DNA of 14,529 bases, taken from positions 1 to 14,529 of the forward strand of contig USPQ01000069.1 in the NCBI GenBank assembly GCA_900556625.1. The letters run 5' to 3'. This document shows, piece after piece, positions 1-7,645 of the stretch. The stretch comes from an uncultured Bacteroides sp. (GTDB lineage: Bacteria > Bacteroidota > Bacteroidia > Bacteroidales > Bacteroidaceae). Position 1 is the first letter of the stretch; each line of letters starts with the position of its first letter. The position numbers and the translations under genes were made by a program. The notes beneath the pieces were generated by a model, which did no database searches, was not told the origin of the DNA, and worked only from the letters and a program-made list of their open reading frames with translations.

Positions 1-11
1 ATGCATTACTT

Positions 12-36
12 TAGTACCTTGCATTACAAAGTACTA
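12..36. promoter_or_regulatory. Imperfect inverted repeat at left edge, possible operator of an off-window gene
   Basis: The arms TAGTACCTTG (12-21) and CAAAGTACTA (27-36) are complementary at nine of ten positions around a five-base centre. The octamer TGCATTAC also occurs twice as a direct repeat, at 2-9 and 20-27, 18 bases apart. The element lies about 60 bases upstream of the putative acetyltransferase -7 box, so it is more likely to serve a divergent leftward gene outside the window. No regulator is visible here. A dimeric repressor site is one reading; a PadR-type site is only a guess from memory of similar dyads in this phylum. Confidence 0.35.
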
Positions 37-97
37 TAAATTAATAATAATTAAAACATTAGAGACTCTCCACCTTATTATAAAAAGAAATAATGGC

Positions 98-105
98 TAT
101 ATTTG
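98..105 (+). promoter_or_regulatory. Bacteroidetes -7 box for the GNAT gene
   Basis: TATATTTG matches the Bacteroidetes -7 consensus TAnnTTTG exactly and ends 19 bases before the ATG at 125, which implies a very short leader. No good TTTG -33 element is visible at the expected 19-21 base spacing, so the call rests on the -7 box and its position. Confidence 0.5.
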
Positions 106-124
106 TGCCCATTAAATAATAGAT

Positions 125-622
125 ATGTTTACAATTCGAAAAGCAACAGTAGCCGATTGCGAGCTTATTCATAAGATGGCAAAGGAGGTATTCCCCGCCA
201 CCTACAAGGAAATTTTATCTCCCGAACAACTGGATTATATGATGGACTGGATGTATGCTCCTTCCAATGTGCGTAAACAAATGGAGGAAGAAGGACATGT
301 GTACTCCATTGCTTATAAGGAGAATGAACCATGCGGATACGTTTCCATTCAACAACAGGAGAAAGATGTATTCCATCTTCAGAAGATATATGTCCTCCCA
401 CGTTTTCAGGGCACGCATTGCGGCAGTTTTTTATTCAAGGAGGCAATCAAGTGTATCAAAGAAATACACCCGGAGCCTTGTTTGATGGAGCTCAATGTAA
501 ATCGTAATAATAAGGCTTTGCAGTTTTACGAGCACATGGGAATGAGAAAGTTGCGAGAAGGTGATTTCCCGATTGGTAACGGGTATTATATGAATGATTA
601 TATTATGGGACTGGATATTTGA
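125..622 (+). CDS. GNAT-family N-acetyltransferase
   Basis: A 165-residue single-domain GNAT protein, predicted to move an acetyl group from acetyl-CoA to an amine; the substrate cannot be read from the sequence. The N-terminal FTIRKATVADCELI is the typical first strand and helix. Motif A is at about residues 86-104 (strand QKIYVLP, then RFQGTHCG), and motif B follows at about 124-140 (NVNRNNKALQFYEHMGM), ending in the usual FYxxxGF/M pattern. In the pyrophosphate loop the usual Q-G-x-G-x-G reads Q-G-T-H-C-G, so the middle Gly is His98. The length is normal for the family. The ATG at 125 follows the -7 box by 19 bases. The gene appears monocistronic and ends at a strong terminator shared with the convergent transporter gene. 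Confidence 0.9.
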   Translation: MFTIRKATVADCELIHKMAKEVFPATYKEILSPEQLDYMMDWMYAPSNVRKQMEEEGHVYSIAYKENEPCGYVSIQQQEKDVFHLQKIYVLPRFQGTHCGSFLFKEAIKCIKEIHPEPCLMELNVNRNNKALQFYEHMGMRKLREGDFPIGNGYYMNDYIMGLDI

Positions 623-628
623 TATACA

Positions 629-671
629 AAAATGCCCCGGAACATTTATGATACTTGTTCCGGGGCATTTT
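629..671. terminator. Bidirectional intrinsic terminator between GNAT and POT genes
   Basis: A perfect 16-bp stem (629-644 paired with 656-671) has an 11-base loop. The core is TGCCCCGGAACA, flanked by an A-run on the left and a T-run on the right, so it can end transcription in either direction. It lies between the convergent GNAT stop at 622 and the transporter stop at 696. Confidence 0.92.
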
Positions 672-695
672 GTTTATTTAGTTAATGGCAAGATT

Positions 696-2255
696 TTATT
701 TCGCTACACGCTCCAGCCATTTTACCATTGAAAGCATTACAATCATGGAAGCACCTGTTGCTCCTACAAATACCAACCAACAAGCCCAAATAGGAACAGT
801 TGTATAAAGAATACCACCGATAAACAACAGCGAGTTACCCACAGCTGTCGCAGCCAACCAGCAACCTTGCATCAATCCTTGCAAATGAGGAGGGGCTACT
901 TTAGATACAAATGATAATCCCAGAGGAGAGATGAACAGTTCGGCAACCGTAAGAATGAAATACAGGCCGATCATAATCCATGGAGTAACACGGATAGCAT
1001 TGATTTCAGCAGCACTCATAGTACCCAACACCTCTTTCGAAGGCAATGTAAAGGAGAATACCATCAAGAATACATACGCTAATGCGGCAATACCCATACC
1101 GATGGCAATCTTCATCGGGGTAGAAGGTTCCTTACCATTCTTTTTCATTGAGCCGAACATCCACATAATAAATGGGGTCAGGAATACAACGAAGAATGGA
1201 TTAACGCTCTGGAATATTTCAGCTCCCTTGATCTGCGTAAAACCTAAGTCGATATTAATCACACTTAAATCCACATAGTCACGGGCAAAATAGGTCAAAG
1301 AATAACCATTCTGATGGAAAGATAACCAGAAGAAAATAACAACACCGAATACAGCAAACAGGGCATAGATACGCTGTCTTATTTCAGTAGCACTCATCCG
1401 AATTTCTTCTTTATTCACCATTGTCGCTCCTTTATCTGTTTTTGCTTTCGTTGCCGGATCCGGGAAGCGCTTCTTATTTGCCATATAAATAATCAACGAA
1501 ATAATCATAGCACCGATAGCAGCCATAAAGGCATATTGGAAACCGCGATTAAATACATCAAGGTAATTATTTACAAATACGCCCATATCTGTTACATGAG
1601 TTTTATCCAAGACAACACTGTTAGCTAACGTAGTCAGATTTTCCATAGCCTGTGGAGCCATATCTTTTCCTTTTTCCAAATATTGATGACATAACTCCGG
1701 CAAAGTGGCATCATAATCAAAGTTATTCACTTTCAACCACCAGTTACGCACACCGATAGCAATAAACGGTGCAAAAACAGCACCGATATTAATAAACATA
1801 TAAAATATCTGGAAACCGGCATCACGAAGATTGGAATATTTAGGATCATCATACATCTGACCTACCAGAGCTTGCAGGTTTCCTTTAAACAAGCCGTTAC
1901 CAAAAGCAATCACTAAAAGTCCGAAACAAGTCAGCCCCAAATAAAGAGCCATATTAGGAACCGGAGTAGGAGTAGGAATGGCAATAATCAAATAACCGAC
2001 AGCCATCAGTATTAATCCCACCAAAATAGTGCCTTTGAAATTTTTCGTCTTATCAGCAATAACACCTCCCGCTAAAGCTAAAATATAAATGGATGCGTAA
2101 AATGCGGAATAGATGTATCCGGTAGTCGTCTCGGACAATCCGAATTTCGCTGAAATAAATAACGTCAAAATCGCCATCATAATATAGAAGCCAAAACGCT
2201 CTCCCATATTAGCTAAAGCCGCAGCAATCAGACCTTTAGGGTGTTTACTGAACAT
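696..2255 (-). CDS. POT/PTR-family proton-coupled peptide MFS transporter
   Basis: A 519-residue polytopic inner-membrane protein of the proton-dependent oligopeptide transporter branch of the major facilitator superfamily, predicted to import di- or tripeptides with protons. Evidence includes many hydrophobic helices, the N-terminal GERFGFY (residues 18-24) matching the core of ExxERFxYY, FFWLSFHQNG in the second half, and the family block ISPLGLSFVSKVAPP followed by LMQGCWLAATAVGN. A long polar segment at roughly residues 180-235 separates the two helical halves. The first Glu of the ExxER motif is Asn16, and YYGxR reads FYIMM, so the proton-coupling and substrate-site residues are not canonical. 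The gene has its own likely promoter at 2308-2341 and is convergent with the GNAT gene. The exact substrate is inferred only from family membership. Confidence 0.9.
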   Translation of the reverse strand: MFSKHPKGLIAAALANMGERFGFYIMMAILTLFISAKFGLSETTTGYIYSAFYASIYILALAGGVIADKTKNFKGTILVGLILMAVGYLIIAIPTPTPVPNMALYLGLTCFGLLVIAFGNGLFKGNLQALVGQMYDDPKYSNLRDAGFQIFYMFINIGAVFAPFIAIGVRNWWLKVNNFDYDATLPELCHQYLEKGKDMAPQAMENLTTLANSVVLDKTHVTDMGVFVNNYLDVFNRGFQYAFMAAIGAMIISLIIYMANKKRFPDPATKAKTDKGATMVNKEEIRMSATEIRQRIYALFAVFGVVIFFWLSFHQNGYSLTYFARDYVDLSVINIDLGFTQIKGAEIFQSVNPFFVVFLTPFIMWMFGSMKKNGKEPSTPMKIAIGMGIAALAYVFLMVFSFTLPSKEVLGTMSAAEINAIRVTPWIMIGLYFILTVAELFISPLGLSFVSKVAPPHLQGLMQGCWLAATAVGNSLLFIGGILYTTVPIWACWLVFVGATGASMIVMLSMVKWLERVAK

Positions 2256-2307
2256 AGATATAAGTTTTTAGAATTAATAATTGATTGAATTAAATAAATA
2301 TTTCTTG

Positions 2308-2341
2308 CAAATATATACTTTTTCCTGAGTTTTTGCACAAA
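2308..2341 (-). promoter_or_regulatory. Putative promoter of the POT transporter gene
   Basis: Read on the minus strand, TATATTTG (2315-2308) is an exact -7 box, preceded by TTTG at 2341-2338 as a possible -33 box. The spacing of 22 bases is slightly long. The leader to the ATG at 2255 would be about 45 bases. The -33 element sits inside the 13-base palindrome ACAAATAATTTGT (2337-2349), a possible operator. Confidence 0.5.
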
Positions 2342-2353
2342 TAATTTGTAAAA

Positions 2354-2833
2354 CTAGTCTTCAAACAAACGACAAGTTTCCGCTCCGGATTCACGAATCA
2401 AATCGTCCGGAGCTATTTTTATTTGAAGCCCTCTTGTGCCGGCACTTACATAAATATACGGGAATTTCCGGCAAGTCTCATGAATATAGGTCGGAAAATG
2501 CTTCTTCATACCAATAGGGGAACAACCGCCACGAATATATCCGGTAAGCGGCAATAGCTCTTTCATAGGTATCAGGTCGCATTTCTTATTGCCGGAAGCC
2601 TTAGCCGCCAATTTCAAATCGACTTCGTGCTCTCCCGGAATAACACATACAAAATATCCGTTCTTATCACCGTGCAAAACAAGCGTCTTGAATACTTGTT
2701 CAATATTCTCACCCAAACTGGCTGCCACATGCACGGCACTTAAATCATTCTCGTCTACTTCGTATGGGATTAACTCATATATTATCTTTGCTTTATCCAA
2801 CAAGCGGGCAGCATTTGTTTTATTGATTCTCAT
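2354..2833 (-). CDS. ybaK: YbaK/EbsC-type aminoacyl-tRNA deacylase (Cys-tRNA(Pro) editing)
   Basis: A 159-residue single-domain cytosolic protein of the YbaK/ProRS-INS editing superfamily. Members hydrolyse Cys wrongly attached to tRNA(Pro) by prolyl-tRNA synthetase, which protects translation fidelity. Visible family features are the early segment INKTNAARLLD, the QVFKTLVL segment whose Lys49 matches the conserved active-site lysine, the VIPGEHEVDLKLAAKA segment, and the substrate loop RGGCSPIGMKK (about 101-111), which contains the GxxxP pattern at Gly102-Pro106. The length is normal. The gene lies 56 bases downstream of uvrA on the same strand with no clear terminator between them, so cotranscription is possible. 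The start ATG at 2833 is the natural family start. Specificity for Cys-tRNA(Pro) is inferred from overall resemblance to YbaK rather than to ProX or the ProRS insertion domain. Confidence 0.88.
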   Translation of the reverse strand: MRINKTNAARLLDKAKIIYELIPYEVDENDLSAVHVAASLGENIEQVFKTLVLHGDKNGYFVCVIPGEHEVDLKLAAKASGNKKCDLIPMKELLPLTGYIRGGCSPIGMKKHFPTYIHETCRKFPYIYVSAGTRGLQIKIAPDDLIRESGAETCRLFED

Positions 2834-2889
2834 CTTCTATAAATTGGCATTTATTATTCAGATCATCAAGGTCACCATTCTTTGCAAAA

Positions 2890-5715
2890 TCAAAGTCCTA
2901 ATTCTTCGCGAAGAAACCTAGGTGTATATCCTTTAGAACTCTTCGCAACTTCTTCGGGTGTCCCGCAACTAAGGAGTTCTCCCCCGCCTTTACCACCTTC
3001 CGGACCCATATCGATGATATAATCCGCCATTTTTATAACGTCCAGATTATGCTCGATAACGATAACTGTATTACCTTTATCGACTAGTTTGTTCAATACT
3101 CCCATCAGCACCCGTATATCCTCAAAATGAAGTCCGGTAGTCGGCTCATCCAAAATATAAAGTGTTTTGCCCGTATCTCTCTTCGACAGTTCCGTAGCCA
3201 GTTTCACACGCTGGCTCTCGCCACCGGAAAGAGTGGTAGAAGATTGACCTAACTTAATATAGCCCAATCCGACATCTTGCAGAACTTTAATTTTATTGAG
3301 AATCTGCGGAACATTTTCAAAGAATTCCACAGCACGATTGATTGTCATATCCAGCACATCGGCAATGGATTTCCCCTTAAAACGGACTTCCAACGTTTCG
3401 CGGTTGTAACGTTTGCCATGACATACTTCACAGGGCACATATACATCCGGAAGGAAGTTCATTTCAATCGTCTTATAACCGTTTCCCGAACACGCTTCGC
3501 AACGCCCGCCCGCTACATTGAAGGAGAAACGTCCCGGCTTGTAACCACGAATCTTAGCTTCCGGCAATCCAACGAACAAATTACGAATGTCCGAAAATAC
3601 ACCTGTGTAAGTAGCCGGGTTGGAACGAGGAGTACGTCCCAACGGGGACTGGTCAACATCCACCACCTTATCTATATATTCCAGCCCTTCAATAGAATCG
3701 TACTCCAAAGGATCTTGCAAAGAACGGTAGAATTTCTGTGAAAGAATCGGTTGCAAGGTTTCATTAATCAAGGTGGATTTTCCACTTCCCGATACTCCTG
3801 TTACGCAAATCAATTTGCCTAACGGGAACTCCACATCTACATTTTTCAGGTTATTTCCTTTCGCTCCTTTCAACAAGATAGACTTTCCGTTTCCTTTTCT
3901 GCGTTTGGCTGGAACTTCTATCTTCATCTGTCCGTTCAAGTATTGCGAAGTCATTGTACTGGTTTTCAGCATCTCTTGTGGAGTGCCTGCAAAAACCACT
4001 TCCCCACCAAGACGACCGGCCTTCGGCCCCATATCAATGACATAATCGGCAGCAAGCATCATATCCTTATCATGCTCTACCACGATCACGGAATTACCGA
4101 TGTCCCGAAGTTCTTTCAAAGAATTGATAAGGCGCAAATTATCACGCTGATGCAGACCGATACTCGGCTCGTCGAGAATATACAACACATTCACCAACTG
4201 CGAACCGATCTGAGTGGCCAAACGGATGCGCTGGCTTTCTCCTCCGGACAGACTAACGGAACTACGGTTTAAGGCAAGATAGTCCAACCCTACATCTAAC
4301 AGGAACTTCAAACGTGTACGGATTTCTTTCAAAATCTCCACTGATATCTTTTTCTGCTTGTCGGAAAGAAATTCATCCACCTTCATCAACCAGTCGTACA
4401 ACTCGTTGATATCCATATTCGCCAGCTCATTGATATTCTTATCATGGATACGGAAATGCAATGCCTCCTTATTCAAACGGGCTCCCTTACATTCGGGGCA
4501 AACAGTGGTTTTAGCAAATTGCTCCGCCCATTTCTGCGCTGTTGCGGAAGCGTCTTTCTCCTGCAACATCTGGATGTACTTCACAACACCTTCATAGGTA
4601 ACAAAATAGTCAGAGGAAGTACCAATCAACGAGCTTTTGATCTTAATCCGTTCATCAGAACCATAGAGAACTTCTTCGATGGCATCATCCGGCAATTCCT
4701 TGACCGGAGTTTTTAATGACGCATCGTACTTTTCCAGCAAAGCACTGATTTGCCAGAAAATCATGGCATTTTTATATTTTCCCAGAGGTGCGATTGCCCC
4801 CTCATAAATGGATAGTTCACGGTCGGGAATCACCTTATCCACATCAATCTGATTGACAACGCCCAGCCCTTTACATTTCGGGCATGCTCCCTGCGGGGAG
4901 TTGAATGAAAAGTTATGCGGAGCAGGTTCGCGATAAGAAAGTCCTGTCACAGGACACATAAGACGTTTACTATAATGACGGATACTTTCCGACTGGGCAT
5001 CTAAAATCATCATCAAGCCGTCTCCCTGACGCATAGCAGTCGCCACACTTTGTTTCAGCCGCCGGTCGTCTTTTTCGGTCACCACCAGTTTATCAATCAC
5101 CACTTCCACATCGTGATTCTTATAACGGTCGAGCTTCATTCCATGCGTTACTTCACGCACTTCACCATCTACCCGGACATATAAATATCCTTTTTTTCGC
5201 ACCTGCTCGAACAGTTCCCTATAATGTCCTTTACGTGCACGAACCAACGGGGCGAGCAAATAGATCTTCTTTCCTTTATAATCTTTCAGGATCAATTCCA
5301 GAATCTGTTCTTCGGTGTATTTCACCATTTCCTCACCGGACAAATACGAATAAGCTACTCCGGCACGGGCATATAGCAGACGGAGGTAGTCATAGATCTC
5401 AGTCGTCGTACCCACCGTAGAACGGGGATTCTTGTTCGTCGTTTTCTGTTCAATGGAAATCACCGGGCTCAGACCTGTGATTTTGTCGACATCCGGACGC
5501 TCCAAATTACCCAGAAAATTGCGGGCATACGCTGAAAAGGTCTCAATATAGCGGCGCTGCCCTTCTGCAAAAATCGTATCGAAAGCTAAAGAAGATTTCC
5601 CACTGCCGCTCAATCCGGTGATGACAGTCAGACTGTTACGGGGAATCTCAGCGTCAATATCCTTCAAATTGTGCACGCGCGCACCGTACACATTAATATA
5701 TTCTGTTTCCTGCAT
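2890..5715 (-). CDS. uvrA: Excinuclease ABC subunit A (UvrA)
   Basis: The 941-residue damage-recognition ATPase of nucleotide excision repair, which scans DNA with UvrB and loads it at lesions. It has two ABC modules: Walker A GLSGSGKS (34-41) and GVSGSGKS (640-647), signatures LSGGESQR (489-496 and 829-836), and Walker B ILDEP (513-517 and 853-857). The C-terminal zinc module is intact (C739, C742, C762, C765). The first zinc module is not: the usual C-x2-C...C-x2-C reads C254-x2-T257...C278-x2-C281. Length matches E. coli UvrA almost exactly. I chose the ATG at 5715 because a GGAAGG sequence sits eight bases upstream and homology begins there; an ATG at 5721 is too close to it, and a TTG at 5784 lies upstream of the likely promoter. 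It is followed 56 bases later by ybaK and is divergent from the LysM gene. Confidence 0.97.
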   Translation of the reverse strand: MQETEYINVYGARVHNLKDIDAEIPRNSLTVITGLSGSGKSSLAFDTIFAEGQRRYIETFSAYARNFLGNLERPDVDKITGLSPVISIEQKTTNKNPRSTVGTTTEIYDYLRLLYARAGVAYSYLSGEEMVKYTEEQILELILKDYKGKKIYLLAPLVRARKGHYRELFEQVRKKGYLYVRVDGEVREVTHGMKLDRYKNHDVEVVIDKLVVTEKDDRRLKQSVATAMRQGDGLMMILDAQSESIRHYSKRLMCPVTGLSYREPAPHNFSFNSPQGACPKCKGLGVVNQIDVDKVIPDRELSIYEGAIAPLGKYKNAMIFWQISALLEKYDASLKTPVKELPDDAIEEVLYGSDERIKIKSSLIGTSSDYFVTYEGVVKYIQMLQEKDASATAQKWAEQFAKTTVCPECKGARLNKEALHFRIHDKNINELANMDINELYDWLMKVDEFLSDKQKKISVEILKEIRTRLKFLLDVGLDYLALNRSSVSLSGGESQRIRLATQIGSQLVNVLYILDEPSIGLHQRDNLRLINSLKELRDIGNSVIVVEHDKDMMLAADYVIDMGPKAGRLGGEVVFAGTPQEMLKTSTMTSQYLNGQMKIEVPAKRRKGNGKSILLKGAKGNNLKNVDVEFPLGKLICVTGVSGSGKSTLINETLQPILSQKFYRSLQDPLEYDSIEGLEYIDKVVDVDQSPLGRTPRSNPATYTGVFSDIRNLFVGLPEAKIRGYKPGRFSFNVAGGRCEACSGNGYKTIEMNFLPDVYVPCEVCHGKRYNRETLEVRFKGKSIADVLDMTINRAVEFFENVPQILNKIKVLQDVGLGYIKLGQSSTTLSGGESQRVKLATELSKRDTGKTLYILDEPTTGLHFEDIRVLMGVLNKLVDKGNTVIVIEHNLDVIKMADYIIDMGPEGGKGGGELLSCGTPEEVAKSSKGYTPRFLREELGL

Positions 5716-5739
5716 ATTCATATCCTTCCATAAATGTTG

Positions 5740-5747
5740 CAAAATTA
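5740..5747 (-). promoter_or_regulatory. Putative -7 box of uvrA
   Basis: On the minus strand TAATTTTG fits TAnnTTTG exactly, 24 bases upstream of the ATG at 5715. No convincing TTTG -33 box is present at the usual spacing, so this is a moderate call. No LexA-like operator was recognised. Confidence 0.45.
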
Positions 5748-5831
5748 ATGTTTCCGCCCGAAATATGCTCCTAAAAAAGCACAATATTATTTTCTTAACT
5801 CAAATCTTATGAAGATATAGGGCATTATTTG

Positions 5832-5839
5832 TACCTTTG
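5832..5839 (+). promoter_or_regulatory. Putative -7 box of the LysM/beta-barrel operon
   Basis: TACCTTTG is an exact TAnnTTTG match, 34 bases before the ATG at 5874. A TTG start at 5829 would overlap this box, which supports the downstream ATG. The -33 region is weak. Confidence 0.5.
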
Positions 5840-5873
5840 TTCCTTGATTTCAAGAACCAATAGTTATAATTTG

Positions 5874-7637
5874 ATGAAACCGATAAACCGAATATTCTTA
5901 TTTCTGCTTTTTATAAGCGTTTCATACGCCGTCAGTTATGCACAGGAGAATCAATCCTATTTCTTGCATACCATCGAAAAAGGACAAAGTTTATATTCTA
6001 TATCCAAGATGTACAATGTCACAACATCGGATATTATCCATTTGAATCCCGGTTGTGACGAGAAAATTTATGCCGGACAAACCATTAAAATTCCCAAAGG
6101 AAAAGAAAGCCAGAAAGGAGAAACATTCCATACAATTCAAGCCGGAGAGACACTGTATAAACTGACAACAATGTACAATATATCTGCTAAGGATATATGT
6201 GAAGCGAATCCGGGATTGAGCGCTGAGAATTTCCGTATCGGACAGGTAATTCTTATCCCGCAAAAGGAGAAGGAACAGGTCGTTACCGCCCAAAAACCGA
6301 CTGAGCAAAGTAATATTCAAGGTCCTGTGGTTCCCAGATGCAAAGAAATGCATAAAGTAAAACGCAAAGAAACAATCTTTAGCGTAAGCCGCGAATACGG
6401 AATCAGTGAAGAGGAACTGATTGCCGCTAATCCCGAACTTAAAAAAGGGATGAAAAAAGGACAACTTCTTTGTATCCCCTACCCGGTGGCAACAACCACG
6501 CAACCCACCCAGAAAGAAGATCCATATGCTATCCCTCCAAGTAACAGCGAACTTTTCCGCGAAAGTAAGGAGACTCCCAAGAAGATGTCGACCATTAAAG
6601 CCGCATTGATACTGCCTTTCCAGGAAGACAAACGTATGGTGGAATACTACGAAGGTTTTCTTATGGCAGTGGATAGTCTGAAACGTACAGGTACTTCTTT
6701 GGATTTATATGTATATGACAGTGGAAAAGAGGTTTCTACCTTGAATGCGATTCTTTCAAAGAATGAGATGAAGAAGATGGATGTTATTTTTGGCCCGATG
6801 CATCAGAAGCAAATCAAGCCACTGTCTGATTTCGCAAAAAAGAATGATATACGTCTAGTGATTCCTTTCTCTCAAAAGGGTGAAGAGGTATTCAATAATC
6901 CGGCTGTTTATCAGATCAATACGCCACAATCTTATTTATATTCAGAAGTTTACGAGCATTTCACACGTCAATTTCCCAATGCGCATGTTATCTTTATCGA
7001 GCCTATCAGTGCCGACAAAGAAAAGGCTGAATTTATCAGTGGCTTGAAACAAGAGCTAAAGAATAAGGGCATCTCCATGCAAACGGTCAACGAGAATGCA
7101 ACAAAAGAAACGTTGAAAGCAGCGCTCCGCAATGATAAGGAGAACATCTTTATTCCTACCTCAGGAAAAAATGTATTGCTTATTAAAGTACTCCCGCAAT
7201 TGACGCTGTTAGTCAGAGATAATGCAGGACAGAACATCCATTTGTTCGGCTATCCGGAATGGCAGACTTACACGAGAGATCATTTGGAAAGCTTCTTTGA
7301 GCTGGACGTGTATTTCTATTCTTCGTTTTATACGAACACACTATTCCCAGCTGCCGTGCAGTTTACCAACGCTTACCATAAATGGTACAGTAAAGACCTA
7401 AGCAGCAAGTATCCCAATTATGCAATGCTCGGTTTTGACACCGGATTCTTTTTCTTGAAAGGATTGTCACGTTATGGCTCGGAACTTGAAAATAATCTGT
7501 CTAAAATGAATCTGACTCCTATTCAAACCGGCTTCAAATTCCAACGTGTGAACAATTGGGGAGGATTTATTAATAAGAAAGTGTTCTTCATTCGTTTCAC
7601 TAAAAACTTTGAATTAGTAAAACTTGACTTCGAATAA
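5874..7637 (+). CDS. Secreted protein with three LysM domains and a periplasmic-binding-protein-like domain
   Basis: A 587-residue exported protein of unknown specific function. A hydrophobic signal peptide (about 1-23) ends SYA before Gln24, with no lipobox cysteine, so the mature protein is probably periplasmic. Three LysM repeats follow at about 30-74, 85-129 and 159-203, each with the HTI/HKV-x-x-GE/KE-T/S start and a closing I-P; LysM modules bind the glycan of peptidoglycan. After a Pro/Thr-rich linker, residues about 240-587 resemble a type I periplasmic-binding fold: IKAALILPF opening strand, YYEGFLMAVDSLK helix, LDLYVYDS strand, VIFGPMHQKQIKPLSDFAKK, then RLVIPFS and an IFIPTSGKN segment. 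Such a domain can bind a ligand or another protein. An ATG at 5874 starts a good signal peptide; the TTG at 5829 adds a non-conserved extension. The beta-barrel gene follows eight bases after the stop. Confidence 0.85.
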   Translation: MKPINRIFLFLLFISVSYAVSYAQENQSYFLHTIEKGQSLYSISKMYNVTTSDIIHLNPGCDEKIYAGQTIKIPKGKESQKGETFHTIQAGETLYKLTTMYNISAKDICEANPGLSAENFRIGQVILIPQKEKEQVVTAQKPTEQSNIQGPVVPRCKEMHKVKRKETIFSVSREYGISEEELIAANPELKKGMKKGQLLCIPYPVATTTQPTQKEDPYAIPPSNSELFRESKETPKKMSTIKAALILPFQEDKRMVEYYEGFLMAVDSLKRTGTSLDLYVYDSGKEVSTLNAILSKNEMKKMDVIFGPMHQKQIKPLSDFAKKNDIRLVIPFSQKGEEVFNNPAVYQINTPQSYLYSEVYEHFTRQFPNAHVIFIEPISADKEKAEFISGLKQELKNKGISMQTVNENATKETLKAALRNDKENIFIPTSGKNVLLIKVLPQLTLLVRDNAGQNIHLFGYPEWQTYTRDHLESFFELDVYFYSSFYTNTLFPAAVQFTNAYHKWYSKDLSSKYPNYAMLGFDTGFFFLKGLSRYGSELENNLSKMNLTPIQTGFKFQRVNNWGGFINKKVFFIRFTKNFELVKLDFE

Positions 7638-7645
7638 TACGGAAA

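Noticed and set aside
2902..2915. Perfect palindrome TTCTTCGCGAAGAA near the uvrA 3' end
   Set aside because: It is inside the coding sequence, encodes the ordinary FLREEL tail, and has no following T-run, so it is not a terminator.
3277..4716. Several plus-strand open frames of 79-154 codons within uvrA
   Set aside because: They lie antisense to a full-length, motif-complete uvrA and show no family signature; they are shadows of its codon use.
5716..5784. Longer UvrA start (TTG at 5784 or ATG at 5721)
   Set aside because: The extension covers the likely promoter, is not family-like, and the GGAAGG at eight-base spacing favours the ATG at 5715.
5829..5873. TTG start for the LysM protein
   Set aside because: It overlaps the -7 box and would bury the signal peptide behind 15 non-hydrophobic residues; the ATG at 5874 gives a clean signal peptide.
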